DNA from: V1-33 sp039795165 | GTDB taxonomy: Bacteria; Verrucomicrobiota; Verrucomicrobiia; Verrucomicrobiales; V1-33 | Direction of reading: 5' to 3' | Length of the DNA stretch: 64,000 nucleotides | Assembly: GCA_039795165.1 (NCBI GenBank) | Contig: JBDKER010000021.1 | Coordinates: forward strand, 17,474-81,473 | Shown: positions 35,026 through 44,128 of the stretch, one piece after another | Layout: every line of letters begins with the position of its first letter | Numbering within the stretch: the stretch's first letter is position 1 | The notes under the pieces: model-generated | The model's database searches: none | Told to the model about the DNA's origin: nothing | The model's input: the letters and a program-made list of their open reading frames with translations, nothing else | Position numbers and translations under genes: made by a program

Positions 35026-35961
35026 TCAGGGAATGCGGGAGAGGGCGACGCCGGCGGCGCCGATGATTCCGGCGTCGTTGCCGAATTTGGCGGGTACGAT
35101 TTTGAGTCCTTTGCGGAAGGGTTCGGCGACCTGTTCGCGGATTTTCCGGCGGAGGGGATCGAAGACGACGGTGCCGGCTTTGGCGACGCCGCCGCCGATG
35201 ACGATGCGGTCGGGATTGAGGAGCCAGACGCAGGCGCTCAGGCCGGCGGCGAGCTGGGTGGTGAATTCGTCCCAGACGGCGAGAGCGACTTTGTCGCCGC
35301 GGCGGGCGGCGGCGGCCAGCAGGTGGGGTTCGCAATCGCTTTCGGCCACCTTGCGGCCGGCCTTGCGGGAAAGTGCGACGGCCCGGGCCCGGGTTTCCCG
35401 GTTGCCGACATATTTTTCGAGGGCACCGCGGTTGCCGTGTTCGCCCATGTTTCCGGCGTAATCGATGGTCATCTGGCCGATTTCGCCGGCACCGAAGGCG
35501 GAGCCTCGGTATAATTGTCCACCGATCACGAGAGCGCCGCCGACGCCGGTGCCGAGGGTGACGGCGATCATGTTTTCCGCTCCCTTGCCGGCTCCGTGTG
35601 CCCATTCGGCATAGCACATGGCATTGGCATCGTTCTCCACGGTCACGGGCAGGCCGGTCCCTTTTGCAAGGACGGCTCCGGCCTTCACGCGGAGCCAGCC
35701 TGGGACATTGGTCAGTTCGTGGACGTAGCCCGTGCGGACATCCGTGAAGCCCGGCACCCCCATTCCGAGGGCGCGGATCCGGTAGCGTTTCTGCAGGACA
35801 TTGACTTCCTCCACCAGTTTGGCGAGCAGCACCTTGGCACCGGGAAATTCACTGGTCCGCAGCGGGTCGCATTCGTGGATCACTTCATGACCGCGCACCA
35901 CACCGTACTTCACGGTGGTGCCTCCCATATCGATGCCAATCGCAAGGTCTGTCGCTTTCAT
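35026..35961 (-). CDS. ROK-family sugar kinase without the usual zinc motif
   Basis: The 311-residue protein has phosphate-binding GIDMGGTTVKYGVV at 9-22, the catalytic Asp111 in VENDANAMCYAEW, and TLGTGVGGALVIGGQLYRG, the standard ROK kinase core. The product is probably a glucokinase-like cytosolic kinase. The zinc site typical of ROK proteins (a His in GExGH plus CxCGxxGCxE) is replaced: GEIGQ at 159-163 and GEHGNRGALE at 173-182, with none of the three cysteines. Substrate specificity cannot be stated. It starts 40 bases before the end of guaA, reading the same way, so it may be cotranscribed downstream of guaA. Confidence 0.88.
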   Translation of the reverse strand: MKATDLAIGIDMGGTTVKYGVVRGHEVIHECDPLRTSEFPGAKVLLAKLVEEVNVLQKRYRIRALGMGVPGFTDVRTGYVHELTNVPGWLRVKAGAVLAKGTGLPVTVENDANAMCYAEWAHGAGKGAENMIAVTLGTGVGGALVIGGQLYRGSAFGAGEIGQMTIDYAGNMGEHGNRGALEKYVGNRETRARAVALSRKAGRKVAESDCEPHLLAAAARRGDKVALAVWDEFTTQLAAGLSACVWLLNPDRIVIGGGVAKAGTVVFDPLRRKIREQVAEPFRKGLKIVPAKFGNDAGIIGAAGVALSRIP

Positions 35962-36004
35962 GAGTTTCGCTTGGTGAGGTTAGGAAGGTCCCGGGCTTTC
36001 TGCA

Positions 36005-37522
36005 TCATTCCCATTCGATGCTCGCGGGCGGTTTGGTACTGATGTCGTAGAGCACGCGGTTGATGCCCTTCACATGATTGAGGATTTCGTTGGAAATGGA
36101 AGCGAGGACCTCGAAGGGGAGCCGCGCCCAGTCTGCGGTCATGGCGTCTTCGCTGGTGACGGCCCGGATGCTGATGGCCCATTCGTAGCTGCGTTCGTCT
36201 CCCTTCACGCCGACGGTTTTCACGGGAATGAGGGCGGCGTAGGCCTGCCAAACTTTATCGTACCAGCCGGTTTCGCGCAGACGCTGCATGTAGATGGCGT
36301 CGCATTCTCGGATGATGCGCAGCTTTTCCTCAGTCACTTCCCCTGGGCAGCGCACGGCGAGGCCGGGACCGGGAAACGGATGCCGCCACAGGATGTCGTG
36401 ATCGATTCCGAGGACAGCCCCGAGCGCGCGGACCTCGTCCTTGAACAATTCCGCCAGTGGTTCGAGCACCTTCCCCTGTTTCTGGAGATCCAGAACGCGG
36501 TCGACCCGGTTGTGATGAGTTTTGATCTTGCTGGCGATGCTGCCGCTGCTCGCGCTCTCGATGACATCCGGATAGAGGGTACCCTGGGCAAAGAGTTCGA
36601 TTTCCTCGCCGATGGCATCCCAGAAGACATCAAGGAAGAGATTCCCGATGATCTTGCGCTTCGTTTCAGGGTCGGTTTCCCCACGAAGGGCCGTGAGAAA
36701 CCGCTCGGAACAGTCGACCGTTTCGATGGGGACGCCGAGTCGTGCAAAATTCTTCTGAACTTCGGCTGCTTCGTCCTTCCGCAGCAGACCGTGGTCCACG
36801 AAAACCGCGCGCAGCGGGACACCGGCCTCGTGCAGCAGAACGGCCAGCACGGTGCTGTCGACTCCGCCGCTCACGCCGCACACCACCTTGCGGTCGCCCA
36901 CCTCCCTGCGGATTTCTGCGACCAGATGGTCCCGGAACGACGCCATTTCAAAGCGTGGCGGGTCGTCTGCGAGGGCGATGAAATTCGCCAGCATCCGTGA
37001 GCCAGCTTCGCTGTGACTGACCTCGGGATGGAACTGGATCCCGAACGTCTTCGGTCCGAACTGCAGGGCCACGGGCACACCTTCCGCATTCCGCGCAATG
37101 ACCTTCGTCCCCTCCGAAACCGCCGTGCACGTGTCGCTGTGGCTCATCCAGACCTGACTTGGCTCGACTCCCTCGAACAGAGGACAACCGCCCTCCGGCA
37201 CCATGAGGGCCGGACCGTATTCCCGCTTGGTGCCCGGGCTCACCTGCCCGCCGTGCTTCAGGTTGAGCAACTGCATCCCATAACACACTCCGAGCACAGG
37301 CACGCCAAGCGATTCCAGCCATGCAAAGTCGATGTCGGGTGCATTTTCCTCCCGGGTTGACCGTGGCCCGCCTGACAGAATCACTGCGGCTGGATGCCCG
37401 GTCGTCCGCAGTTCGTCCGGCTGAAACAGGCGCGAGTAGTAACCCAGTTCCCGGATGCGCCGCACGATGAGCTGCGTGTACTGGGAACCGAAATCGATGA
37501 TGGCAATCTGTCGGGAAAGCAT
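36005..37522 (-). CDS. guaA: GMP synthase (glutamine-hydrolysing)
   Basis: The 505-residue enzyme has a class I glutamine amidotransferase domain at about 5-190 (GVCYGMQLL with the Cys nucleophile, QFHPEVSHSE with the His-x-Glu). The ATP pyrophosphatase domain has SGGVDSTVLAVLLHEA, and the dimerisation domain ends KPPASIEWE. It converts XMP to GMP. The family-typical N-terminus IAIIDFGSQYTQLIVRRIRE fixes the start. It lies downstream of guaB in the same direction but a strong terminator separates them, so it probably also has its own promoter. Confidence 0.98.
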   Translation of the reverse strand: MLSRQIAIIDFGSQYTQLIVRRIRELGYYSRLFQPDELRTTGHPAAVILSGGPRSTREENAPDIDFAWLESLGVPVLGVCYGMQLLNLKHGGQVSPGTKREYGPALMVPEGGCPLFEGVEPSQVWMSHSDTCTAVSEGTKVIARNAEGVPVALQFGPKTFGIQFHPEVSHSEAGSRMLANFIALADDPPRFEMASFRDHLVAEIRREVGDRKVVCGVSGGVDSTVLAVLLHEAGVPLRAVFVDHGLLRKDEAAEVQKNFARLGVPIETVDCSERFLTALRGETDPETKRKIIGNLFLDVFWDAIGEEIELFAQGTLYPDVIESASSGSIASKIKTHHNRVDRVLDLQKQGKVLEPLAELFKDEVRALGAVLGIDHDILWRHPFPGPGLAVRCPGEVTEEKLRIIRECDAIYMQRLRETGWYDKVWQAYAALIPVKTVGVKGDERSYEWAISIRAVTSEDAMTADWARLPFEVLASISNEILNHVKGINRVLYDISTKPPASIEWE

Positions 37523-37528
37523 AGCGGG

Positions 37529-37565
37529 AAAAAAGAAAAGACCGGCTCCCGGAACGGAGAGCCGG
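37529..37565 (-). terminator. Rho-independent terminator after guaB
   Basis: Read on the minus strand, a perfect 7-bp stem (CCGGCTC/GAGCCGG with an 10-base loop, 37542-37565) is followed by a T-rich tract (complement of the A-rich 37529-37541). It lies 21 bases past the guaB stop and ends just before the guaA start. It should end guaB transcription ahead of guaA. Confidence 0.8.
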
Positions 37566-37585
37566 CCGGGGCCGCAGCCCCAGGT

Positions 37586-39043
37586 TCAGAGCGTCTGATA
37601 ATTCACCGGTTCCTCGGTGACAACCACGTCGTGCGCATGGCTTTCGCGCAGTCCGCCGGCTGTGATTCTGACAAATCCGGCCCTTGTGCGCAGATCCTCG
37701 AGAGTCTTTGCCCCGAGGTATCCCATGCCGCTGCGGAGTCCGCCGGTGAGCTGGAAAACAACATCGCGCAGATGCCCCTTGTACGGCACGCGGGCTTCCA
37801 CGCCCTCGGCGACGAGCTTGCCGCTGGCATTCTGACCGTAGCGGTCGCTGCTGCCCTGCCGCATGGCCCGCAGACTTCCCATGCCCCGGTATTCCTTGAA
37901 GGTGCGGCCCTGGTAATTCACCATGTTCCCCGGACTTTCACTGGTGCCCGCAAGGATGCTGCCCAGCATGACGCAGTCGGCTCCGGCCGCGAGAGCCTTC
38001 ACAATGTCGCCACTGTAGCGGATCCCGCCATCGGCAATGACGGCCACGCCGCGCGGCCGCGCATGCGACGCCACCTGCTGAATCGCCGTAAACTGCGGCA
38101 CGCCGACTCCGCTGATGACCCGGGTCGTGCAGATGCTTCCAGGGCCCACGCCAACCTTGAGCGCGCTGGCTCCGGCATCGATGAGGTCGCGCGCTCCGGT
38201 GGCCGTGACGACATTTCCGGCGACCACCGGCACCTGAGGAAAGCGCTCGCGCAGCATGGCAATGACCGTCAGGACGCGCGATGTATGACCAGTCGCCGCA
38301 TCGATGAACAGGGCATCTGCGCCCGCTTCGGCAAGGGCCGCGGCCCGTTCCACGCAGTCTTCCCCCACGCCCACGGCTCCGGCGCAGCGGAGACGGCCGC
38401 GGGCATCCTTGGCAGCATTCGTGAACATGGCGCGCTTCTTGATGTCCTGCGTCGTGATCATTCCCGTGAGCTTGCCCTGAGCATTCACAAGCGGCAGCTT
38501 TTCAATGCGGTGGCGGTAGAGCACGGCGCGTGCTTCCTCGAGCCCGGTACCTTCTGGAGCCGTGATGAGCCGTTCCCGCGGCGTCATGACATCGGCCACC
38601 CGTCCCTGCGGATTCTCAATGTGCCAGACGTCCCGCGACGTCACCATGCCCGCCAGATTTCCCTCGGCATCCACCACCGGGAATCCCGCCACCCCGCGTT
38701 CGTCCATGATCCGCAGCAGCTCGGCGAGCGTCAGGTCCGGACGCACCGTGAAGGGATTTTCAATGACCGTATTCTCCGACCGTTTCACCCGCGCCACATG
38801 CTCGGCCTGCTTTGCGATCGGCAGATTGCGGTGCACAACACCGAGTCCGCCCTCGCGGGCCAGCGCAATCGCCAACTCCGCTTCGGTGACCGTGTCCATC
38901 GCCGATGAAATGACGGGAATCACCAGTTCCAGTCCGGGAGCCAGCGAAGTACTGATATCGGTTTCGCTCGGCAGGATCTCACTGAGCTGCGGAACCAGCA
39001 GGACGTCATCAAAACTCAGGCCAAGTGGTATGGTGTCATTCAT
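37586..39043 (-). CDS. guaB: IMP dehydrogenase
   Basis: This is a 485-residue enzyme. SFDDVLLVP near the start, two CBS domains (about 95-205, e.g. VIENPFTVRPDLTLAELLRI), the catalytic loop GVGPGSICTTRVISGVGVPQ with the active-site Cys, and YRGMGSLRAMRQGSSDRY are all present. It oxidises IMP to XMP, the committed step of guanine nucleotide synthesis. The start was placed at the ATG giving MNDTIPLGLSFDD; 32 further upstream codons are open but have no family similarity. Pairing with guaA on the same strand is common. Confidence 0.98.
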   Translation of the reverse strand: MNDTIPLGLSFDDVLLVPQLSEILPSETDISTSLAPGLELVIPVISSAMDTVTEAELAIALAREGGLGVVHRNLPIAKQAEHVARVKRSENTVIENPFTVRPDLTLAELLRIMDERGVAGFPVVDAEGNLAGMVTSRDVWHIENPQGRVADVMTPRERLITAPEGTGLEEARAVLYRHRIEKLPLVNAQGKLTGMITTQDIKKRAMFTNAAKDARGRLRCAGAVGVGEDCVERAAALAEAGADALFIDAATGHTSRVLTVIAMLRERFPQVPVVAGNVVTATGARDLIDAGASALKVGVGPGSICTTRVISGVGVPQFTAIQQVASHARPRGVAVIADGGIRYSGDIVKALAAGADCVMLGSILAGTSESPGNMVNYQGRTFKEYRGMGSLRAMRQGSSDRYGQNASGKLVAEGVEARVPYKGHLRDVVFQLTGGLRSGMGYLGAKTLEDLRTRAGFVRITAGGLRESHAHDVVVTEEPVNYQTL

Positions 39044-39085
39044 GCATTTGTGCAGCAGTGGAAGGATCTGCCCTATACCCCTTGG

Positions 39086-39115
39086 CCCGTACGCTCTCCG
39101 CATCGACAGTGTCAA
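39086..39115 (-). promoter_or_regulatory. Possible sigma-70-type promoter of guaB
   Basis: On the minus strand TTGACA (complement of 39110-39115) is followed after 18 bases by TACGGG (complement of 39086-39091). The -35 matches the consensus fully, the -10 only partly. It lies about 43 bases before the guaB start codon. Confidence 0.35.
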
Positions 39116-39210
39116 ACGCAGACTCTGCCGCGCCGCCATCCCGCTGCTTCCCCGCCCCGCAACTTGACCCTTGCAGCCGACCCCATCCGCCCGTTCCTCC
39201 GGTCACCCGC

Positions 39211-40452
39211 ATGACCGCTCCAGCCGATCGACGCCGCCGGCTCGCTTCCTTGCTTTCTCCGGGCGATCTCGCTGTGATCGCCACGGGTCCGCAGCGGCGC
39301 TTCCCGGGACCGGATTCGGCGGATCCATGGCCCGACTTCTTTTATCTGACGGGCATCGACCATCCGCATGCCAGTCTCCTGCTGGAATGTTCGGCCGCGG
39401 ACGGGCGTCTCCGCGAATGGCTGTTCCTTCCGGAATCCTCGGCCGCCCTCTGGGACGGAGTCATCCCGCGCGCGGAAATCACGGCGGCCGGAGTCGGCGA
39501 AATCCTCGCGGCCAGCCAGTTCGAACCCTTCCTGCGGCTCAAGGCGTTCACCGCGAAGCGCCTCCTTGTTTTCGGGGGCGGCAATCCCTTCGCCCCGGAA
39601 AGCGCGGAACCATGGCTCCCGAACCTCTGCGCCCGGCTTCTCCCCGGCCTCCATCAGGAACGACTCGGCCCCATCCTCGGCACGCTCCGCGCCAGCAAAT
39701 CCCCGGAGGAAATCGAGGCCATCCGCGAGGCCGCCGGGACGGCTGCAGCCGGTCTGCGCCGCGCCGCCGCCTCCCTGCGCCCGGGCATCCGGGGATGCGA
39801 CCTCAAAGCCGAGTACCTGCACACCATTCATCAGCGTGGTTCCCGCGGTCTCGGCTGTCCCATCCTGACCGCCTGCGGCGCGGAATCGCTCGCCCTGCAC
39901 TTCCATGGCGACCGCCAGGCGGCGCGCGCCGGCGACGGCTTCCTCATCGATGTGACTGCGGAAATGAATCGCTGGCACGCGGACCTGACGCGCTTTCTGC
40001 CGGTTTCGGGGACGTTTTCGGTTCCTCAGCGCGCGGCCTATCTTGCCATCCACCGCACCCTGGGCCATGCAATCCGGTCCCTCCGACCGGGCAGGCTGTT
40101 GCCGGACTGCGAAGAGGAAGCGCTCGTCTTCCTGCAGTCGGAACTGCTGCGCGAGGGACTGCTGCTGGCCACGCAGGTTCCGGATCCAGCCATTCCCTCC
40201 CCGGCCATCCGCCGCATCTGCCCGCACCGTATTTTTCACCATATTGGCTGCGAAGTGCACGATCCCGTCCCGGATTCCCTGCCCCTGCCGTCTTCGGCTG
40301 CCCTCGCAGTCGAGCCCGGTGCCCTCCTGCCTTCCCTCGGCTTCGGCATCCGGCTCGAGGAAACCGTCGCGCTCGCTGTGGACGGACCGTCCATCCTAAC
40401 GGATGCGATGCCATCGGAGGCTGACGCCGTCGAGGACCTCCTGAGGTTCTGA
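39211..40452 (+). CDS. Xaa-Pro aminopeptidase (M24B, PepP-like)
   Basis: The 413-residue protein has an N-terminal creatinase-type domain (about 1-160, with FFYLTGIDHPHASLLL, the typical FxYLTG segment) and a C-terminal pita-bread domain. The five metal ligands of the family are visible: Asp in FLIDVTAEM, Asp in HADLTRFLP, His in IFHHIGCEVHD, Glu in AVEPGALL and Glu in GIRLEET. It should be a cytosolic manganese-dependent peptidase that removes residues before proline. The start at the ATG before TAPADRRRRLAS gives the family length. It is divergent from guaB. Confidence 0.92.
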   Translation: MTAPADRRRRLASLLSPGDLAVIATGPQRRFPGPDSADPWPDFFYLTGIDHPHASLLLECSAADGRLREWLFLPESSAALWDGVIPRAEITAAGVGEILAASQFEPFLRLKAFTAKRLLVFGGGNPFAPESAEPWLPNLCARLLPGLHQERLGPILGTLRASKSPEEIEAIREAAGTAAAGLRRAAASLRPGIRGCDLKAEYLHTIHQRGSRGLGCPILTACGAESLALHFHGDRQAARAGDGFLIDVTAEMNRWHADLTRFLPVSGTFSVPQRAAYLAIHRTLGHAIRSLRPGRLLPDCEEEALVFLQSELLREGLLLATQVPDPAIPSPAIRRICPHRIFHHIGCEVHDPVPDSLPLPSSAALAVEPGALLPSLGFGIRLEETVALAVDGPSILTDAMPSEADAVEDLLRF

Positions 40453-40468
40453 GGGCTGCACGCAGGGC

Positions 40469-40497
40469 TTGCATTCCCGCCCGGAGGCGGGTTCATT
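40469..40497 (+). promoter_or_regulatory. Possible promoter giving a leaderless transcript
   Basis: TTGCAT (40469-40474), a 17-base spacer and TTCATT (40492-40497) lie only 6 bases before the ATG at 40504, so a start site at the usual distance would fall on the initiation codon. The spacer also contains a CCCGCC/GGCGGG hairpin that may be a weak terminator of the preceding gene. Confidence 0.35.
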
Positions 40498-40503
40498 CGC
40501 GGC

Positions 40504-41028
40504 ATGTTCCCTCTCTACCGCTTTTTCCTCATCATGGTGCTGCTGACCAGCGCAGCCCACGCCGGCGGAAAGTCCAAACCGCTCTACATCGGCTTCCACA
40601 GCGAAGCCGACGCCACGGACAACCCAAAGATGATCAAACAGGAAGTCATCGATGGCGAAGTCTACGCCTTCCACATTTCCCCGGACATCGTCACCCGCCA
40701 CTTCTCGGCCTTCCACACATTTTACGCCGATGACGGATCCATGGGAGCAGCCCTCAAGCTCAACGAAGCCGGCCTGCAGGCTTACCAGGTCATGATCAGC
40801 ATGGTCCGCGGCAAACTGACCCGCGTCATCGTCAATGGACGCCCGGTCGATATCCAGCGCATCACGGCTCCGAAACGCTTCGATGGCTACATGATCATCT
40901 GGAAGGGATTGAACGAGGAAGATGTGAAACTCATGGCGAAGAAACTGAAGCGGCTCGATGCGCCGCCTCCGTCCATCGATTACACCGAACCTCCGGTCGT
41001 GGACTACACGGACCCCTCCGCCAACTGA
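40504..41028 (+). CDS. Secreted hypothetical protein
   Basis: The 174-residue protein has a good signal peptide (RFFLIMVLLTSAAHA, cleavage before GGK). The mature part is a compact alpha/beta region (LKLNEAGLQAYQVMISMVRG, RVIVNGRPVDIQRI) ending in a Pro/Asp-rich tail with a repeat PPSIDYTEPP/VVDYTDPS. Family not recognised. The LNExGxxxxxxMTxxxxGK...VxxNGxPV pattern vaguely resembles SecD-type P1 subdomains, but that is only an impression. It is followed 18 bases later by an M23 peptidase, so an envelope role is plausible. Confidence 0.75.
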   Translation: MFPLYRFFLIMVLLTSAAHAGGKSKPLYIGFHSEADATDNPKMIKQEVIDGEVYAFHISPDIVTRHFSAFHTFYADDGSMGAALKLNEAGLQAYQVMISMVRGKLTRVIVNGRPVDIQRITAPKRFDGYMIIWKGLNEEDVKLMAKKLKRLDAPPPSIDYTEPPVVDYTDPSAN

Positions 41029-41046
41029 CGCAAGGCCCCACCCGCC

Positions 41047-42231
41047 ATGCTCCCGATCGCTCCGCGGGCGACAGCGCCCGCCTTCTCCTGTGCCGTGCTG
41101 GCCCGTGCCCTCGCCGCTGCGGTGGCGCTGGGCCTCGCGAACTGCAGCCGCCAGCCTGCCGAAACGTCCACGGAACCGGATCCGCCGCCGCCGGAAGCGG
41201 CTGTGGAGGTGGTGAGCCGTCCGCCGGTTGAAATCCCGAAGCCGCCCGCGGTCACGCGGAATGGCCCGACCTTTTCCCTGCCCACGGAAAACGATGCACT
41301 CCTGCGCGATGACCCGGGGACGTTCTTCATGTTTGTGGACCGCTACAAGGATGGCAAAACGAGCCAGGTCTGGGAAGGCGGCAGCTATGGATTCGTCCGC
41401 AATCCCCGCAACACGGGCCATGGCGAAGTCTTCACCAAATTCCACGAGGGCATCGACATCGCTCCCGTCGCGCGCGACGAACGCGGCGAACCCCAGGACA
41501 TCGTCTGCTCCGTCGCCGATGGCACGGTCGTCTACTGCCTCACCCCGCCACTGAAGAGCAACTACGGCAACTACGTGGTCGTCGCTCACCCCTGCGGGCC
41601 GAAAGCAGGTACCTTCTTCAGCCTCTACGCTCACCTCCGCCGCATCGACACCACCCCGGGCACCCGCATCCGCCGCGGAGCCCCCCTCGGTCAACTCGGC
41701 TACACGGGCGCAGGCATCGACCGCCGCCGCGCGCACGTGCACCTCGAAATCGCTCTGCTGCTCTCGGAACGGTTCGACGATTACTATTCCCATCAATACG
41801 GCAGCCCCAATGGCCATGGGAACTTCCACGGCAGCAATCTCATCGGCATCGACGCCGCGGCCTTCCTCCGCGCAGCCTATGCCGAACCCGGACTCACTCC
41901 CGCCGACTTTCTGAAGTCCGTGGAGCCGGTCTGGAAGGCGCTCGTGCCCTGCCGCGATGGCATGGAACTGGAGATCGCCGCTCGCTATCCATGGCTGCGC
42001 CAGCGCGGCGAACCCTCGACGTCATGGGAAATCTCTCTCGACGGAGCCGGCGTCCCGCTCGCCATCGCACCGTCGGCCACTCCCGTGCAGTTCCCTTCAG
42101 TCTCATGGGTCCAGCCATCGGATTCCCCTCATTCATGGGCCACGCGCAATCTTCTGTCGGGCTCGGGAAATGCCGCCACCCTCGCCTCGGAAGGATCCCG
42201 CTACCTCCAGCTCGTTAGCGGCGATTTCTGA
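41047..42231 (+). CDS. M23-family (LytM-type) metallopeptidase, secreted
   Basis: The 394-residue protein has a hydrophobic N-terminal segment ending near Cys (VALGLANC), so it is exported and perhaps lipidated, although the lipobox is not canonical. A Pro-rich linker follows. The LytM domain (about 125-235) has the zinc ligands in FHEGIDIAPV (His...Asp) and HVHLEI (His-x-His), with NYGNYVVVAHPCG between. Such enzymes cut peptidoglycan cross-links. The C-terminal ~150 residues contain SSTSWEISLDGAG-like beta sequence of unknown function. All catalytic residues of M23 appear present. Confidence 0.9.
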   Translation: MLPIAPRATAPAFSCAVLARALAAAVALGLANCSRQPAETSTEPDPPPPEAAVEVVSRPPVEIPKPPAVTRNGPTFSLPTENDALLRDDPGTFFMFVDRYKDGKTSQVWEGGSYGFVRNPRNTGHGEVFTKFHEGIDIAPVARDERGEPQDIVCSVADGTVVYCLTPPLKSNYGNYVVVAHPCGPKAGTFFSLYAHLRRIDTTPGTRIRRGAPLGQLGYTGAGIDRRRAHVHLEIALLLSERFDDYYSHQYGSPNGHGNFHGSNLIGIDAAAFLRAAYAEPGLTPADFLKSVEPVWKALVPCRDGMELEIAARYPWLRQRGEPSTSWEISLDGAGVPLAIAPSATPVQFPSVSWVQPSDSPHSWATRNLLSGSGNAATLASEGSRYLQLVSGDF

Positions 42232-42270
42232 TGGCCAGCTGACCGCAGCGTCGGCACGATCTTCTTCATT

Positions 42271-43311
42271 ATGAAAACCTTTACCCGACGCCTCGCCGCC
42301 GCCCTGACCGCGGCGGTCGCCTGCCTCACCCAGCCGGGCGAAGCCTGCTGTGCGCTTTCTTCGGCCCGCCACCACGCGGTCAATGCAGACCAATCAGTCA
42401 TTATTCTATGGGACGAGGCCCAGCAACGCCAGCACTTCATCCGCAAGGCCTCCTTTCATTCGAACGACGATGACGTCGGCTTCCTCGTCCCGGTGCCCTC
42501 CATGCCGGAACTCTCGGAATCGGGCGACGGCGCTTTCGATCTCCTTGCCACCATCACCGCACCACCCCCGCCGCCAGCGGGATTCCCCCTCGGCTGCGCT
42601 GCCGTCGCTCCCACCAGTTCCTACCGGGCGGTCGGTGTGCGCGTGCTCGCCCAGCAGAAGGTGGCGGGATTCGATGCCTCGGTGCTCGCCGCGGATTCGG
42701 GACGCGACCTCAGCCGCTGGCTCAACCGCCACGGCTTTGCCCTCAGCCCGGCCGTAGCCGCATGGGCGGATCCCTACATCCAGCAGAACTGGCGCTTCGT
42801 CGCCCTGAAACTCGCCAAACCGGATCCCGCGAAACCAAAAGTCGACGCTTCCTCCCTGCGCCTCAGCTTCCAGACGGATCGCCCTCTCTTTCCTTACCGC
42901 GAACCGGAATCAGCCGCCGCCGCCCACACCCTGCAGGCTTCGCCCCGGCTCCTCCGCATCTACTTCATCGCCTCCCGCGCCCACCATGGATCGCTCGGCG
43001 ACGGTCAGCCATGGAGCGGACGCACCGTATGGTCGGGCGACATCACCCGCTGGCGCACGGACCTGCTCGCCATGCTCAAACTTCCCGCCACCACCGCTCC
43101 CGGCACATGGTGGCTCACCGAATGCGAGGACCGCTGGGCCTACGCCACCGCCCCAGGCGACCTCTGGTTCTCCCCGGCAAACCGGAACCGCACGGTCAGA
43201 CGACCCCGCATCCCCACCGACATTGCAATCACCTCAGCCCTTTCTCTGGGGGGCCTCTGCCTGCTCCGCCGCCGCTTTTGCAACTTGCACCCTTCCCCCT
43301 CCGCTCAATGA
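42271..43311 (+). CDS. DUF2330 domain protein, secreted
   Basis: This is a 346-residue protein. The signal peptide ends near CLTQPGEA, followed by CCALSSARHHAVNADQSVIILWDE, the typical opening of DUF2330 proteins (a two-Cys start, then a sentence-like strand 'NADQSVIILWD'). The segment DVGFLVPVPSMPEL and the C-terminal TDIAITSALSLGGLCLL membrane helix fit a surface-anchored protein. Function is unknown for the family. Its stop overlaps an upstream in-frame ATG of fabG. Confidence 0.85.
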   Translation: MKTFTRRLAAALTAAVACLTQPGEACCALSSARHHAVNADQSVIILWDEAQQRQHFIRKASFHSNDDDVGFLVPVPSMPELSESGDGAFDLLATITAPPPPPAGFPLGCAAVAPTSSYRAVGVRVLAQQKVAGFDASVLAADSGRDLSRWLNRHGFALSPAVAAWADPYIQQNWRFVALKLAKPDPAKPKVDASSLRLSFQTDRPLFPYREPESAAAAHTLQASPRLLRIYFIASRAHHGSLGDGQPWSGRTVWSGDITRWRTDLLAMLKLPATTAPGTWWLTECEDRWAYATAPGDLWFSPANRNRTVRRPRIPTDIAITSALSLGGLCLLRRRFCNLHPSPSAQ

Positions 43312-43319
43312 TCCCACCC

Positions 43320-44066
43320 ATGTTCTCCCTCAAGGATAAAGTCGCCGTCGTGACCGGTGCCGGACGCGGCATCGGACTCGCCATCGCACGCACCTTCGCC
43401 GAAGCCGGTGCCCGCGTCGCCGTCGTCAGCCGCACGGAAACCAATTCCGCCAGCTCCGCCGCCGCCATCAATGCCGATTTCCCAAACTCCGCCATCCCCT
43501 ACGCCGTCGATGTCGCCAACTCCGACGCCGTCACCGCCATGGCCAAACAAGTCATCGCCGACTTCGGAACCGTCGATATCCTCGTCAACAACGCCGGCCT
43601 CACCCGCGACGGCCTCGTCATGCGCATGAGCAATGACGACTGGGACGCCGTCCTCAATACCAACCTCAAAGGAGCTTTCCATACCGTCAAGGCCTTCCAG
43701 CGCACCCTCCTCCGCCAGAAGGACGCCCGCATCATCAATGTCGCCAGCATCATCGGCCTCATTGGCAATGCCGGACAAGCCAACTACGCCGCCAGCAAAG
43801 CCGGCCTCATCGGCTTCACCAAAAGCATCGCCCGCGAATTCGCCTCCCGCGGCGTCACCGCCAATGCCATCGCCCCAGGCTTCATCTCCACAGACATGAC
43901 CAGCGTCCTCTCCGACGAAGTCCGCAGCGCCGTCCTCCAGAAAATCCCCCTCGGCTTCCTCGGAGAAGTCAATGATATCGCCGCCGCTGCCCTCTACCTC
44001 GCCAGCCCTGCCGCCCGCTTCGTCACCGGTCAGGTCCTCACCGTCGATGGCGGCATGGTCATGTAA
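43320..44066 (+). CDS. fabG: 3-oxoacyl-[ACP] reductase FabG-like
   Basis: The 248-residue short-chain dehydrogenase contains TGAGRGIGLAIA (cofactor loop), NNAG, the catalytic Ser (NVASIIGLIGNAG) and YAASKAG with Tyr and Lys. The C-terminal PGFISTDMTSVL and VLTVDGGMVM are typical of FabG. It reduces 3-oxoacyl-ACP in fatty-acid synthesis. An ATG four codons upstream overlaps the DUF2330 stop and could also be used; 43320 was chosen as it gives the family-typical length. Other SDR roles cannot be excluded because no other fab gene is adjacent. Confidence 0.9.
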   Translation: MFSLKDKVAVVTGAGRGIGLAIARTFAEAGARVAVVSRTETNSASSAAAINADFPNSAIPYAVDVANSDAVTAMAKQVIADFGTVDILVNNAGLTRDGLVMRMSNDDWDAVLNTNLKGAFHTVKAFQRTLLRQKDARIINVASIIGLIGNAGQANYAASKAGLIGFTKSIAREFASRGVTANAIAPGFISTDMTSVLSDEVRSAVLQKIPLGFLGEVNDIAAAALYLASPAARFVTGQVLTVDGGMVM

Positions 44067-44128
44067 GGCCCATCAGGGGCATAGGTAAAGAGCACCAAAG
44101 TCGTCAGCAAGGACCACCCAACCAACCG

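Noticed and set aside
37394..38908. Long frame opposite guaB
   Set aside because: Arg/His-rich shadow of guaB with no recognisable domain.
40476..40491. CCCGCC/GGCGGG hairpin as terminator of the aminopeptidase gene
   Set aside because: It has no T-run, and it coincides with the spacer of a plausible promoter for the next gene, so a terminator was not called.
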